DNA from: Pseudoteredinibacter isoporae
GTDB lineage: Bacteria > Pseudomonadota > Gammaproteobacteria > Pseudomonadales > Cellvibrionaceae
Length of the DNA: 64,000 bases
NCBI RefSeq assembly: GCF_011602085.1
Contig: NZ_JAAONY010000001.1
Location: 1,860,001 to 1,924,000 of the forward strand
Direction: 5' to 3'
In this document: piece after piece, positions 16,732 to 26,479 of the stretch
Layout: each line of letters opens with the position of its first letter
Numbering within the stretch: position 1 is the stretch's first letter
Program-made: the position numbers and the translations under genes
The notes under the pieces: model-generated
Told to the model about the DNA's origin: nothing
Databases searched by the model: none
Seen by the model: the letters and a program-made list of their open reading frames with translations, nothing else

Positions 16732-16870
16732 GTGCTTCTCGGGCTCGTCTTTTGAGAGCCCTTTCTCCTCTTCTTGCTTTTAGACTTTTCCATAGTGTTA
16801 TTTCCCGCTGACTCCTCTATAGTCAACTTTTTGCAGTTGATAATATTGAATAACGGTGTAAGGAACAGCG

Positions 16871-17977
16871 ATGAAAACACGAGCGGCAGTTGCCTTTGCG
16901 GCGGGTCAGGATTTACAGGTTGTAGATGTTGATTTAGAAGGCCCTAAGGCGGGCGAGGTATTGGTGGAAATTAAGGCGACAGGGGTTTGCCATACCGATG
17001 CGTTCACTCTTTCGGGTGATGACCCTGAAGGTGCTTTCCCGGCGATTCTGGGGCACGAGGGTGCTGGTGTTGTTGTCGATGTGGGCTCGGGTGTGACCAG
17101 TGTTAAGCCAGGTGACCACGTTATTCCGTTATATACGCCGGAGTGTCGCCAGTGTAAATTCTGTTTGCATCCCAAAACCAATCTTTGCCAGTCCATTCGC
17201 GAAACCCAGGGGCAGGGTCTGATGCCCGATGGCAGCAGCCGCTTCTCTCTGGATGGTCAGCCTATTTTGCATTACATGGGCTGCTCGACTTTTTCAAACT
17301 ATACCGTTTTACCGGAAATTGCGGTCGCGAAAGTTCGTGAGGACGCGCCTTTTGAAAAAATTTGCTACATCGGCTGTGGCGTTACTACGGGTGTGGGTGC
17401 GGTAGCGTTCGATGCGAAAGTAGAGCCTGGCGCAAACGTTGTTGTGTTTGGCTTGGGAGGCATTGGTTTAAATGTGATTCAAGGGGCGAAGCTGGTCGGT
17501 GCCAATAAAATTATCGGTATTGACTTGAACCCTGAGAAAGCCAGATTGGCTGCCCAGTTTGGTATGACGGATTTTATTAACCCGTCTGAGGTTGAAAATG
17601 TGGTTGACCATATTATTCAACTTACCGATGGCGGTGCGGATTACAGCTTTGAATGTATTGGCAACGTCAACACCATGCGACAAGCCCTGGAATGTTGCCA
17701 TAAAGGTTGGGGTGAGTCTTTTATTATTGGTGTGGCGGGAGCGGGTCAGGAAATTTCCACACGACCTTTCCAGTTAGTCACTGGGCGTTCCTGGAAGGGA
17801 ACCGCTTTTGGTGGTGCTCGCGGTCGAACCGATGTGCCGAAAATTGTTGATTGGTATATGGATGGCAAAATCAATATCGATGATTTGATTACTCACACTA
17901 TGCCACTGGATGACATCAACAAAGCCTTCGATTTAATGCACAAGGGCGAGAGTATTCGCTCGGTTATTCTGTACTAG
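16871..17977 (+). CDS. frmA: S-(hydroxymethyl)glutathione dehydrogenase (class III alcohol dehydrogenase)
   Basis: A 368-residue zinc alcohol dehydrogenase of class III. The catalytic-zinc motif [12 protein letters not shown] is near residue 36, GHEGAGVV follows near 64, the four-cysteine structural-zinc loop ([15 protein letters not shown]) is at about 93-107, and the nucleotide-binding motif GLGGIG is near 195. It oxidises the glutathione adduct of formaldehyde to S-formylglutathione with NAD in the cytoplasm, and also acts on S-nitrosoglutathione. The next gene, 13 bases on, encodes the hydrolase for its product, so the two form a formaldehyde detoxification operon. AAGGA precedes the ATG. 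No FrmR-type regulator is seen. Confidence 0.95.
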   Translation: MKTRAAVAFAAGQDLQVVDVDLEGPKAGEVLVEIKATGVCHTDAFTLSGDDPEGAFPAILGHEGAGVVVDVGSGVTSVKPGDHVIPLYTPECRQCKFCLHPKTNLCQSIRETQGQGLMPDGSSRFSLDGQPILHYMGCSTFSNYTVLPEIAVAKVREDAPFEKICYIGCGVTTGVGAVAFDAKVEPGANVVVFGLGGIGLNVIQGAKLVGANKIIGIDLNPEKARLAAQFGMTDFINPSEVENVVDHIIQLTDGGADYSFECIGNVNTMRQALECCHKGWGESFIIGVAGAGQEISTRPFQLVTGRSWKGTAFGGARGRTDVPKIVDWYMDGKINIDDLITHTMPLDDINKAFDLMHKGESIRSVILY

Positions 17978-17990
17978 GTTGAGGTTACGT

Positions 17991-18824
17991 ATGGAGCTGT
18001 TAAATCAACAAATGAGTTTTGCTGGCGTGCAACGTCAGTATAAACATCAGTCCAGTTGCCTGGATTGTGACATGGTGTTTTCGGTTTACTTACCACCTCA
18101 GGCTCAGCATGACGTGGTGCCGGTCGTTTTCTGGTTGTCCGGTTTAACCTGCACGGATGAAAACTTTGTGACCAAGGCTGGGGCCCAGCGCATCGCTGCC
18201 GAGTTGGGTTTGGCAATTGTCTGCCCCGACACGAGTCCAAGGGGGGAACAAGTTCCCGATGATCCAAGTGCTGCCTATGATTTTGGTCTGGGCGCGGGTT
18301 TTTATTTAAACGCGACTCAAGCACCGTTCGACAAACACTACAAAATGTACGATTACGTGGTACATGAGCTGCCAAGGCTTCTTGTAGAGTTGCCACTGGA
18401 TTTGAGTCGTGCATCGATTATGGGGCATTCCATGGGGGGGCATGGTGCCTTGACCATCGCGATTAAAAATCCGGATCAGTATCGTAGCGTGTCGGCTTTT
18501 TCACCGATCTGTGCTCCTAGCCAGTGTCCATGGGGCCATAAAGCTCTGGCAGGTTATCTGGGGGTGGATCAAAAAGCCTGGGAAGAATACGACGCGACGG
18601 CTTTGTTGTTAGAGCGTGGTTGTCGCTTGCCCATAAAAATTGATCAAGGAGAAGCGGATAACTTTCTCGTTGAGCAGCTCAAGCCTGAGCTGTTTTTGGC
18701 AGCTGCCAAAGTAGAGTTAGTGGATGTCGAGTATGGTCTGCACCCGGGATACGATCACAGCTATTTCTTCATCGCCAGTTTTATTGAAGAACATCTACGC
18801 TTTCATCACCGTTATCTAGGGTAA
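17991..18824 (+). CDS. fghA: S-formylglutathione hydrolase
   Basis: A 277-residue esterase-D family serine hydrolase that cleaves S-formylglutathione to formate and glutathione. The nucleophile motif GHSMGGHGAL is near residue 147, the oxyanion region is VVFWLSGLTCTDENF near 50, and the catalytic His is in GYDHSYFFI near 257. I start it at the ATG at 17991, six bases after GAGG. A reading from 17979 adds four residues (MRLR) and has no ribosome site. It is translated with the preceding dehydrogenase as a two-gene detoxification operon. Confidence 0.94.
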   Translation: MELLNQQMSFAGVQRQYKHQSSCLDCDMVFSVYLPPQAQHDVVPVVFWLSGLTCTDENFVTKAGAQRIAAELGLAIVCPDTSPRGEQVPDDPSAAYDFGLGAGFYLNATQAPFDKHYKMYDYVVHELPRLLVELPLDLSRASIMGHSMGGHGALTIAIKNPDQYRSVSAFSPICAPSQCPWGHKALAGYLGVDQKAWEEYDATALLLERGCRLPIKIDQGEADNFLVEQLKPELFLAAAKVELVDVEYGLHPGYDHSYFFIASFIEEHLRFHHRYLG

Positions 18825-18865
18825 GGCAGCAAGCAGAATAAAGAGGAAAAAAGAGCAGGCAATAT

Positions 18866-18910
18866 GAAAAGTGAGATAGTCAGGTATATCAGCCAGATAT
18901 CTCACTTTTC
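18866..18910. terminator. Inverted repeat between convergent genes (bidirectional terminator)
   Basis: GAAAAGTGAGAT (18866-18877) and ATCTCACTTTTC (18899-18910) are exact complements with a 21-base loop, in the gap between the convergent hydrolase and putP genes. The T-rich arms in both directions suit a shared terminator. Confidence 0.6.
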
Positions 18911-18924
18911 AAATCAATGGTTAT

Positions 18925-20370
18925 TTAAGCTTCCTGCGCCTGTTCAGCCTGAGTAAGTTGGCTGACGAGCAGAATGCTGATCAGGGAAAATACAAAGGCA
19001 GGAATCAGCTCATATAAGCCCCAGAGTTCCTGTTTAAACTGCGACCATATAATGACCGTTATGCCACCAACAAGTACTCCCGCCAGTGCGCCATTTTTGT
19101 TCATTCCTTTCCAATACAGACTCAATAAAATAGCCGGCCCTAGAGAAGCACCGAGCCCAGCCCAGGCGTAAGACACCACGTCCAGTACCTTGCTGTTTTT
19201 ATCCATGGCCAGTAATACCGCGAGAATGGAAAGGCCGGCTACGGCGTATTGGCCGATACGCAGGCGTTGTTCCGATGTCAGAGGTTCTTTGCGAATGACG
19301 GGATAGAGATCTTCAGCGAGGGCTGAAGAGCTGACCAGCAGTTGCGAATCCACTGTACTCATAATGGCAGCCAAAATGGCGGCCAATAAAATGCCCGCAA
19401 CAACCGGATGAAAGAGGGCGCTGACCAATGCCATAAAGATTTTTTCACTGTCAGGAATCGGTTGATCAAACTGCACGTTACCGGCCAGCCCGATCAAGAT
19501 AGCGCCTACAAAAATAAAGAAGGTCCAAACCAACGCGATCGCCGTTGCACTCTTGACCTGGTCTACCGAGGCAATCGCTTTAAAGCGAGCCAGAATGTGG
19601 GGCTGACCGAAGTAGCCCAGGCCCCAGCCCATCAGGCTGATGATTGCGATGGCACTGAGTGCTTCCCCATTCTTATCGGTCCAGGGGTTCAGCATATGGG
19701 GGTTGATGTTTTCAATATGGGCAAAGAAAGGATCGATGCCACCGACTTGATTCATCACGGCAATTGGAACCATTAATAAGGCTGCTGACATCAACAATCC
19801 TTGAAAAACATCGGTCCAGGAAACGGCCAGAAAGCCACCAAACAATGTATAGAAAATAACGATGGCCGTGCCGACGATTACCGCCCAATAATAATCCAGG
19901 CCAAATACCGCTTCGAACAATTTACCACCACCAATCAAGCCAGCTGCTACATAAAACAGAAAGAACAGCAGGATAAATATGGAGGCAATGGCTTGTAGCA
20001 AGCGACCCTCAGGATCGAATTTCTGCTGTAGATATTTGGGCAGGGTAACGACATCCAGTTCCTGACTTGCCTGACGGAGGGGCTTGGCACAGAGCATCCA
20101 GTTGGCGGCGACACCGATCAGCAGGCCGAGAGCAATCCATAGATTGTCCAAACCGGAAAGATAAGCGGCGCCGGGCAGTCCCAGCAACACCCAGCCACTC
20201 ATGTCCGAGGCGCCAGCGCTGATGGCGGCCACAAAAGGAGACAGGTTTCGGCCACCCAGAAAATAGTCGCTGGCGTTCCGGGTTTTCAACCAGGCGTAAA
20301 CGCCAATACCCAGAATAACCGCAAGATAAAGAACAAAGGTGGTGATTACAGCAGAATTGAGTTCGAGCAT
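18925..20370 (-). CDS. putP: Sodium/proline symporter
   Basis: A 481-residue solute:sodium symporter with about 13 membrane segments. The N-terminus (YFLGGRNLSPFVAAISAGAS) and the following DMSGWVLLGLPGA are hallmarks of PutP, and IMSTVDSQLLVSSSALAEDL in segment 9 is the sodium-binding signature. It takes up L-proline with Na+ across the inner membrane. No putA lies beside it, so proline would be catabolised by an enzyme encoded elsewhere. The start at 20370 gives the usual N-terminus (MLELNSAVITTFVLYL). Confidence 0.93.
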   Translation of the reverse strand: MLELNSAVITTFVLYLAVILGIGVYAWLKTRNASDYFLGGRNLSPFVAAISAGASDMSGWVLLGLPGAAYLSGLDNLWIALGLLIGVAANWMLCAKPLRQASQELDVVTLPKYLQQKFDPEGRLLQAIASIFILLFFLFYVAAGLIGGGKLFEAVFGLDYYWAVIVGTAIVIFYTLFGGFLAVSWTDVFQGLLMSAALLMVPIAVMNQVGGIDPFFAHIENINPHMLNPWTDKNGEALSAIAIISLMGWGLGYFGQPHILARFKAIASVDQVKSATAIALVWTFFIFVGAILIGLAGNVQFDQPIPDSEKIFMALVSALFHPVVAGILLAAILAAIMSTVDSQLLVSSSALAEDLYPVIRKEPLTSEQRLRIGQYAVAGLSILAVLLAMDKNSKVLDVVSYAWAGLGASLGPAILLSLYWKGMNKNGALAGVLVGGITVIIWSQFKQELWGLYELIPAFVFSLISILLVSQLTQAEQAQEA

Positions 20371-20622
20371 ATTAGAATGGCTTTTTGCTTTAATTGTGGA
20401 CTCTTTTTACTTGCCGAGCCCTGAAAAGTCCAGTTCGTTCGTGGGCTTCCTAAGATTTGATGGGTAGCTCGGTCAAAATAAGCGGTTTATAAGCCTGGCT
20501 TAAGACTTGGCGGTGAAATATAGGGCGGTGTTCAGGAATACAGCAACACATAGGGAGCGTCTTCGCTATAATGGCGGCGATTTTGAACTTCGGATTAAGT
20601 TTTTACTGAAAAGGTTAGGAAT

Positions 20623-20973
20623 ATGAGTGATTCCCCAAAGCGCAATCGTCGTCTGCGCAAGAAGTTGTACCTGGATGAGTTTGCGATTCAGGGTTTTGAG
20701 TTTGCCTGTGACATCAAAGAAGCGTCTCAGGAAGAGTATGACCAGTTCTTCGATGCGCTGGTGGAAGTGGTGGGTTCCCGTGATCTGTATGTGAATCTGG
20801 GTGACTGTGAAGGCCGTTTCTACGGCATTGTGACCTCCGGTGAGCGCTACGGCTCTGCGACCGAAGACGATATCGCTGCGATTAAAGCGGCTCTGGAAGG
20901 TCAGGCAATTGCGGAAAATGTGGAAGTGGGTGGTTTGATCGACGCCTTCTACGGAAAGCGCGAACTGGCCTAA
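20623..20973 (+). CDS. yggL: YggL-family 50S ribosome-associated protein (DUF469)
   Basis: A 116-residue protein matching the YggL family end to end. It has a basic N-terminus (KRNRRLRKKLYLDEF), FQ/F-containing beta strands (GFEFACDI), and the conserved FYGIVTSGERYGSATEDD and LIDAFYG segments. E. coli YggL associates with the large ribosomal subunit; the exact role is not settled. A TATAAT-like box lies at 20567-20572, and AGGA precedes the ATG. It stands alone, ending in a hairpin at 20982-21007. Confidence 0.92.
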   Translation: MSDSPKRNRRLRKKLYLDEFAIQGFEFACDIKEASQEEYDQFFDALVEVVGSRDLYVNLGDCEGRFYGIVTSGERYGSATEDDIAAIKAALEGQAIAENVEVGGLIDAFYGKRELA

Positions 20974-20981
20974 GCCTGTAT

Positions 20982-21007
20982 GGAGGCAGAGTGATTACTC
21001 TGCCTCC
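20982..21007. terminator. Hairpin between yggL and the atu operon
   Basis: GGAGGCAGAGT (20982-20992), loop GATT, ACTCTGCCTCC (20997-21007): an eleven-base perfect stem between the convergent yggL and acyl-CoA ligase genes. There is little T-run on either side, so its strength as a terminator is uncertain. Confidence 0.6.
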
Positions 21008-21022
21008 AGCATCTTTCAGTTG

Positions 21023-22606
21023 TTATTGAAACAGGTTTTCATACTGCTGGCGCAGTTCAACCTTGCGTACTTTGCCGGTTCCGGTTAAAGGCAGAGCTTC
21101 TGCGATAACCACCTTCTTTGGCACCTCGAAGTTCCCCAATTCCTGTTTGCAGTGTTCAATAATCGCTTCCTCATCCAGTTCCTTGTCGCCACTGGGGACA
21201 ACGCAAGCGCAGACCGCTTCGCCCCAATGCGGGTGTGGAACCCCGAAGGCAGCGGCTTGAAGTATGCCACCGTAAGACAATAGCGATTGTTCCACTTTCA
21301 TGGATGAGACATTTTCACCGCCGGATTTGATGGTGTCTTTCTTACGGTCAACAAAGAGCAATTGGCCTTCTTTATCAATCAATCCCAGGTCGCCACTGTG
21401 GTGCCAGCCAAACAGACTGGCTTCGGCTGAAGCCTCCGGGTTTTTGTAATAGCCACTCATGGCTTGTGCGCCACGCCAGACAATTTCGCCAATCTCACCC
21501 TGGGGTAGTTCATTGCCCTGGTCATCGATAACGGCTTGCTCGACAGTGCTTACGGGTCTGCCCCAGTAATTGCCTTCACCAAATTCCGTTGGGCTTTTAT
21601 CCATAAACAAACAGGCCGCCGGCGCGAACTCGGTTTGGCCACTGCCCAGATGCATTTTACAACCGAAGACCTCGCGCACTCGATTGAGACTGTTGGCGTC
21701 CATAGGTGCCATGGCGTAAATGCCCAGCTCAAAAGACGATAGGTCTCGTTGTTCAACACCGGGTGATGAAGTGAGAGCATTCCACATCATGGGGAGTAGG
21801 GTCGCGTTGTCGACCTTATCTTTTTCAACTGCATCGAGCACGGCTTCCACATCAAAGGATTTGTGAATAACAATATTGCCACTGCGCAGCAGAGTCGGGA
21901 AAGACATGGATAAGGCCGCGCAATGAAACAAGGGTAGGATCAGTAGCATGCAACCTTCTTTTTTGACATCCAGCTCCAATGCACCGGTTAATGCCGCGAC
22001 TACCAAAGATAAGTGAGAGGTTTCAACTGCTTTCGGGCGCGAAGTTGTGCCCGATGTGTAAATCATATGAGCCGTATCACGATCCTGAATGACACGATCC
22101 AGAATTTCGTCATCACTCTGACCCTCAATCAAATCCTCCATGCTGATGTCGGAATCACCTTGCTCCGAACCAATTTGAATGTTCAAGCGAATATTCTCAT
22201 TGCCTGACATGCAAGGGCGAACGACACCGGCAAGGATATCTTCGTACACTACGGCTACTGTCTCGCTGTGCTCCAAATTGTAGCGGATGTCGTCCGGGTT
22301 CTGCATAAAATTAATGGGAACGACAATGACACCCAGTTTGTAGCAGGCGAAGTAGGTCACAAACATATCACTGCAGTTGCTGGATACCAGAGCGAGTTTT
22401 TCACCTTGCTGGATGCCTTTGGCGATCAGACCATGAGCCATTTGATTGGCGCGTTGATTCAGTTGGGCATACGTGTACTCACGTCGTTGCCCGCCGGGAA
22501 AATCCACGAGAGCCAGTTTGTCGCCATCTTCTCGACTTCGGCGACGTAGCATGTCACCCATGGCGACGCGTTCAATAATGTTTTGGTTTAGGCTGGTGTC
22601 GGTCAT
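21023..22606 (-). CDS. atuH: Acyl-CoA synthetase (AMP-forming), AtuH-like
   Basis: A 527-residue ANL-superfamily ligase. The P-loop-like motif MIYTSGTTSRPKAVE is near residue 187. It also has GSGQTEFAP near 320, the HSGDLG core motif near 405, and the C-terminal lysine motif GTGKVRKVELR. It activates a carboxylic acid to its CoA thioester with ATP. As the last gene of an operon in atu order, it probably activates citronellic or geranic acid, or shorter products, for the pathway upstream. A 162-base gap with a hairpin (22708-22732) separates it from the preceding SDR gene, so its expression may differ from the rest of the operon. Confidence 0.85.
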   Translation of the reverse strand: MTDTSLNQNIIERVAMGDMLRRRSREDGDKLALVDFPGGQRREYTYAQLNQRANQMAHGLIAKGIQQGEKLALVSSNCSDMFVTYFACYKLGVIVVPINFMQNPDDIRYNLEHSETVAVVYEDILAGVVRPCMSGNENIRLNIQIGSEQGDSDISMEDLIEGQSDDEILDRVIQDRDTAHMIYTSGTTSRPKAVETSHLSLVVAALTGALELDVKKEGCMLLILPLFHCAALSMSFPTLLRSGNIVIHKSFDVEAVLDAVEKDKVDNATLLPMMWNALTSSPGVEQRDLSSFELGIYAMAPMDANSLNRVREVFGCKMHLGSGQTEFAPAACLFMDKSPTEFGEGNYWGRPVSTVEQAVIDDQGNELPQGEIGEIVWRGAQAMSGYYKNPEASAEASLFGWHHSGDLGLIDKEGQLLFVDRKKDTIKSGGENVSSMKVEQSLLSYGGILQAAAFGVPHPHWGEAVCACVVPSGDKELDEEAIIEHCKQELGNFEVPKKVVIAEALPLTGTGKVRKVELRQQYENLFQ

Positions 22607-22707
22607 CGCAATTAGCTCCGTTATTATTAACTGTATACGGCTTGTCAGGGATGTGTTTGGCCACTGGGACCAAGGCGTTTTCTCGGCTTATCCTTAAACG
22701 CTGCAAA

Positions 22708-22732
22708 CCCGGATGTCTGATGACAGTCCGGG
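22708..22732 (-). other. Intercistronic hairpin in the atu operon
   Basis: CCCGGATGTC (22708-22717), loop TGAT, GACA (22722-22725), one bulged G, TCCGGG (22727-22732). It lies 37 bases after the atuG stop within the longest gap of the operon. On the minus strand only three T follow, so partial termination or an mRNA-processing/stability element are both possible. Confidence 0.5.
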
Positions 22733-22768
22733 CTTGGTAATCGATACATTTGTTTGTCGTTTGTGAAA

Positions 22769-23593
22769 TTAATCGACAAACAGATCCATAAACAGATCGG
22801 TACACTCCGGGTCATTCAAGTATTTACTGAAATCACTGTGACCACGCTCGCGAAGTATGTCCTCATCAATAATGGTTTCGCCGCTCAGTTCCTGGCTGTT
22901 ACTGATCAGGATTTCGTAAGCGGCATCGGCCATAATTTCCGGTGTTCGGGATTTTGCCAACAGGGAATCATCGATGGCGAACTCCACCGCCGCGGTGGCA
23001 ATGGTGGTCTTGGGCCACAGGCAGTTTGCTGCAACACCGTCATTTCGCAATTCCTCGGCCAGCCCCAGTGTGAGCAGGGACATGGAGTACTTAGTGACGG
23101 TGTAGGGGATATGGCCGCCCAGCCAATGCTTGTTTAAGTTCAGCGGTGGAGACAGCGTAATAATATGCCCGTTGTCTGATTTTTTCAGATGAGGGATTGC
23201 GGCTTTTGAACACAGCAAGGTACCGCGGGTATTAATACTGTGCATAAGATCAAAACGCTTGGCCTCGGTCGCCTGAACATTGGTCAGATTGATTGCGCTG
23301 GCATTGTTAATCAGCGCATCAATGCCACCGAACTCTGCTACAGCTTTATCCATAGCTTCGTTGATCAGGGCTTCATCGCGTACATCCACTTTCAGCGCGA
23401 GGGCTTGGCCACCAGCCGCACGAACTTCTTCCGCAACGGTGTGAATGGTGCCTGGAAGTTTTGGATGGGGTGCATCGCTCTTGGCAGCAATAACAATATT
23501 GGCGCCGTCTTTGGCCGCACGAAGTGCAATCTCGCGACCGATGCCCCGACTCGCGCCGGTGATAAAGAGTGTTTTACCTTTCAGGTTTGACAT
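22769..23593 (-). CDS. atuG: Short-chain dehydrogenase/reductase, AtuG-like
   Basis: A 274-residue classical SDR of the HSDL2-like group. The nucleotide-binding motif TGASRGIGREIA is at about 11-22, NNAS (INNASAIN) near 100, and the catalytic YxxxK as PYTVTKYSM with Tyr near 168. The C-terminal half differs from fatty-acid synthesis reductases. In the atu cluster of Pseudomonas aeruginosa the equivalent gene sits between the biotin-carboxylase subunit and the acyl-CoA ligase, exactly as here. It probably oxidises a hydroxyl intermediate of terpenoid breakdown with NAD(P); the precise step is not established. It starts 18 bases after the atuF stop. Confidence 0.85.
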   Translation of the reverse strand: MSNLKGKTLFITGASRGIGREIALRAAKDGANIVIAAKSDAPHPKLPGTIHTVAEEVRAAGGQALALKVDVRDEALINEAMDKAVAEFGGIDALINNASAINLTNVQATEAKRFDLMHSINTRGTLLCSKAAIPHLKKSDNGHIITLSPPLNLNKHWLGGHIPYTVTKYSMSLLTLGLAEELRNDGVAANCLWPKTTIATAAVEFAIDDSLLAKSRTPEIMADAAYEILISNSQELSGETIIDEDILRERGHSDFSKYLNDPECTDLFMDLFVD

Positions 23594-23611
23594 AGTTTCC
23601 TCGCAAGACTG

Positions 23612-25618
23612 TTACTCGTCGTTGGCTTGTATTTCGGCCAATAACTGTTTCGATTTCACCTGGTCGCCCGGTTGCACGTTAATGCTGCCGATAACACCAT
23701 CGACATCGGCTTTCAGGGGATGTTCCATCTTCATGGCTTCCATAATCATGATGATGTCGCCTTTTTGCACGTTGTCACCAACAGCGGCTTTAACTTCAAC
23801 AATGGCACCATCCATAACCGCTTTGATTTGACCGGAGCCGGCTTGATCGGCACCCAGTGCAGGCAGTCGGGAAACATCATCAAAGTGCAGATCACCTCGC
23901 TCAGTGCTCAGGTGCAAACCCTTGTCACTCAGTGCGTACCAGCAGCTCTGTTGTACGCCGTTGCGGCTGAAGAGTGCCCGGTTGTTGCTGAGGCTCAGCA
24001 GTTGCAAATCGGTAATGGTGGCCGCTTCCTGTTCCGGGAGCTGAAGAACAATCTCACCACCCAGCTGTTGCTGCTGAACGCTCGTGTGCAGGGTGATATC
24101 GGCAATCTGATCGGCCTGTCGTAATTTAAAGTTCCCACTGTGATGCTTGAAGCTGCTCCAGTGTGCACCTTGATGGTGTTGCTGGCTGTTACTCTCGGCC
24201 AGAATCAAACTCGCCAGTGCCCAGTCGTCGGCTTCGGCGTTCAGGGCTTGCATGCTTGGGTCTTCAGCGAAGTGATCCGCCAGGAACGCGGTGGTGGCAC
24301 CACCGTCTTTAAAGACCGAATGATCAATGACACGGGCCAGAAAGTGACGGTTGTTTTCCACGCCAAATAGTACTGAATCTTCCAGCATGCGCTTCAAACG
24401 TCGAGTAGCATCGGCGCGATCTTCGCCCCAGGCGATCATCTTGGCGAGCATGGGGTCGTAATGCGGTGAGACCACCTGGCCATCGGCCAGCATGTGATCA
24501 CAACGCAAACCATCCCCTTCGGCCTGACGCCAAAGGACAACATCGCCGGTCTGTGGCAAAAAGTTTTGGCGCGGGTCTTCTGCATAAAGACGAACTTCCA
24601 TGGCGTGGCCATTGAGTTGAATCTCGTCCTGGTTTTTCGGCAGAGTTTCACCCGCCGCCACTTTAATTTGCCAGGCGACTAAATCGGTTCCGGTAATTAA
24701 TTCGGTAACAGGATGTTCTACCTGCAAGCGGGTATTCATTTCCAGGAAGTAGAAATTACGCTCGTGATCAACCAAAAATTCTACAGTACCCGCACCGATA
24801 TAATCGCAGGCCTGGGCAGTACGTACGGCGGCTTCGCCCATGGCTTTGCGCAGTTCCGGTGTTACAAAGGCTGATGGTGCTTCCTCCACCACTTTTTGGT
24901 GACGGCGTTGAATGGAACAGTCACGCTCACCCAGATAAACACAATTGCCATGCTGATCGGCAAACACCTGAATTTCAATGTGGCGTGGTTCAACGATGGC
25001 TTTTTCCAAAATGATTTCGCCATTGCCGAAAGCGTTTTCGGCTTCGGAACGTGCTGAGCTGATCAAGTCTCGCATCTCAGCTTCACTGTGGGCGATTCGC
25101 ATGCCGCGACCACCACCACCGGCGGTGGCCTTGATCATAACCGGATAGCCGATCTCGTTGGCTTCGCGCACCATGGTTTCATCACTTTGATCGCTGCCAC
25201 TGTAGCCCGGAATACAAGGCACACCTGCATCCAACATGGCCAGTTTGGCCTGACGTTTGTTGCCCATCATATCGATAGCTTTTACCGGCGGACCAATAAA
25301 GGTTACATCGGCTGCACTGCAGGCGTCGGCGAACTCGGCATTTTCAGACATAAAACCATAGCCGGGATGCACGGCATCGGCGCCACTGCGTTTTACCGCA
25401 TCAAGAATGGCGGGCATGTTTAAGTAGGATTGGCCAACTTCAGCAGGACCAATGCAAACTGCTTTGTCGGCCATCTGCACATGCAGAGCATTGGCGTCGG
25501 CTTCGGAGTAAACCGCTACGGTGCGATAGCCCAAAGACTTGGCGGTGCGAATCACACGGCAGGCAATCTCGCCCCGGTTCGCCACCAAGATGGTATTAAT
25601 TGCTTTGTGTTCAGACAT
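23612..25618 (-). CDS. atuF: Geranyl-CoA carboxylase-type biotin-carrying alpha subunit, AtuF-like
   Basis: A 668-residue alpha subunit with a biotin carboxylase domain (about 5-450; ILVANRGEIACRVIRTAKS, ATP-grasp GGGGRGMR, and EMNTRLQVEHPVTE), a middle region, and a C-terminal biotinyl domain. The biotinylation lysine is in EAMKMEHPL near residue 635. It carboxylates biotin for transfer by the beta subunit (27657-29270). Gene order argues for geranyl-CoA rather than methylcrotonyl-CoA as substrate, though the alpha subunit alone cannot separate them. I use the ATG at 25618; a GTG at 25627 adds three residues. Confidence 0.87.
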   Translation of the reverse strand: MSEHKAINTILVANRGEIACRVIRTAKSLGYRTVAVYSEADANALHVQMADKAVCIGPAEVGQSYLNMPAILDAVKRSGADAVHPGYGFMSENAEFADACSAADVTFIGPPVKAIDMMGNKRQAKLAMLDAGVPCIPGYSGSDQSDETMVREANEIGYPVMIKATAGGGGRGMRIAHSEAEMRDLISSARSEAENAFGNGEIILEKAIVEPRHIEIQVFADQHGNCVYLGERDCSIQRRHQKVVEEAPSAFVTPELRKAMGEAAVRTAQACDYIGAGTVEFLVDHERNFYFLEMNTRLQVEHPVTELITGTDLVAWQIKVAAGETLPKNQDEIQLNGHAMEVRLYAEDPRQNFLPQTGDVVLWRQAEGDGLRCDHMLADGQVVSPHYDPMLAKMIAWGEDRADATRRLKRMLEDSVLFGVENNRHFLARVIDHSVFKDGGATTAFLADHFAEDPSMQALNAEADDWALASLILAESNSQQHHQGAHWSSFKHHSGNFKLRQADQIADITLHTSVQQQQLGGEIVLQLPEQEAATITDLQLLSLSNNRALFSRNGVQQSCWYALSDKGLHLSTERGDLHFDDVSRLPALGADQAGSGQIKAVMDGAIVEVKAAVGDNVQKGDIIMIMEAMKMEHPLKADVDGVIGSINVQPGDQVKSKQLLAEIQANDE

Positions 25619-25654
25619 AATTTTCACTCTAGGGAGTTATTTTTTGCTCGTCAC

Positions 25655-26467
25655 TTATTGAGCCCATTCGGGCTTGCGCTTCTCGACAAAAGCCATGGTG
25701 CCTTCCGGGCCTTCGCCCTGAGTGACGGCATCGCTGAATTTTCTGGCCGCATCGTCCAGCAAGGCTTCATGCTCTTCATTGCCTACGCGCAAGAGCAGAG
25801 CTTTGGTGACGGCATTGGCCTCAGGCGCACACTGTTTCACTTGTTCGACAGCGGTTTGAATGAGTGCCTGGAAATCATCATCGTCTTTGGCAACACTGTG
25901 CACGATACCCAGTTCTCTGGCTTCGTCAGCTTTAATGCGAACATTGAACAGTGCCAAACGGCGGGCTTGTGTCAGGCCAACACGTGCGGCAACAAAAGGT
26001 GCAATCTGTGCTGGCGGCAGGCCCATGCTGGTTTCAGGCAGCGCAAAGCGTGCACTTGGGTGGGCGATACCCCAGTCAGAAATACAGGCAAGACCAAAGC
26101 CGCCACCCATTACGGTGCCTTCCAGTGCGGTGATCAGTACCTGTGGAATCTGGTTGGCCAGGGTGATCATTTTTCCGAACTGGCGGTTTAATCGGAAATA
26201 CGCATCCGGGTCACCTTCGGCTGCAGCTTTGCTTGCTCCGGACATATCTTTCAAGTCACCGCCGGCACAGAAGTGGCCTTCGGCGCCGCGAAATACAACG
26301 GCACGAATGTCGCGACGTGGCAGCAGAGCTTCAAAAATGGCCATCATTTCCGACACCATGTTCAAGGTCATGGCATTGCGGCGCTCGGGGCGATTGATGG
26401 TTAAGTACAAGACGTGATCTTGTTGCTCGACAATCAGTTCCTTGCACTGCGGTAGTTCAGTACTCAT
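25655..26467 (-). CDS. atuE: Enoyl-CoA hydratase/isomerase, AtuE-like (isohexenylglutaconyl-CoA hydratase)
   Basis: A 270-residue crotonase-fold enzyme. The oxyanion-hole motif AEGHFCAGGDL is near residue 66, and the second conserved region, LEGTVMGGGFGLACISDW, near 115, with the catalytic region around LPETSMGLPPAQ following. In the atu pathway it hydrates the glutaconyl-CoA formed by the carboxylase to the 3-hydroxy intermediate. It lies between the dehydrogenase and alpha-subunit genes, as in Pseudomonas, with 12- and 36-base gaps. Substrate is inferred from context only; a liu-type methylglutaconyl-CoA hydratase would look similar. Confidence 0.86.
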   Translation of the reverse strand: MSTELPQCKELIVEQQDHVLYLTINRPERRNAMTLNMVSEMMAIFEALLPRRDIRAVVFRGAEGHFCAGGDLKDMSGASKAAAEGDPDAYFRLNRQFGKMITLANQIPQVLITALEGTVMGGGFGLACISDWGIAHPSARFALPETSMGLPPAQIAPFVAARVGLTQARRLALFNVRIKADEARELGIVHSVAKDDDDFQALIQTAVEQVKQCAPEANAVTKALLLRVGNEEHEALLDDAARKFSDAVTQGEGPEGTMAFVEKRKPEWAQ

Positions 26468-26479
26468 GGGCTTCCCCTG

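Noticed and set aside
25430-26191. 253-codon plus-strand frame across the biotin carboxylase/hydratase junction
   Set aside because: It is antisense to two well-supported genes and shows no recognisable family.
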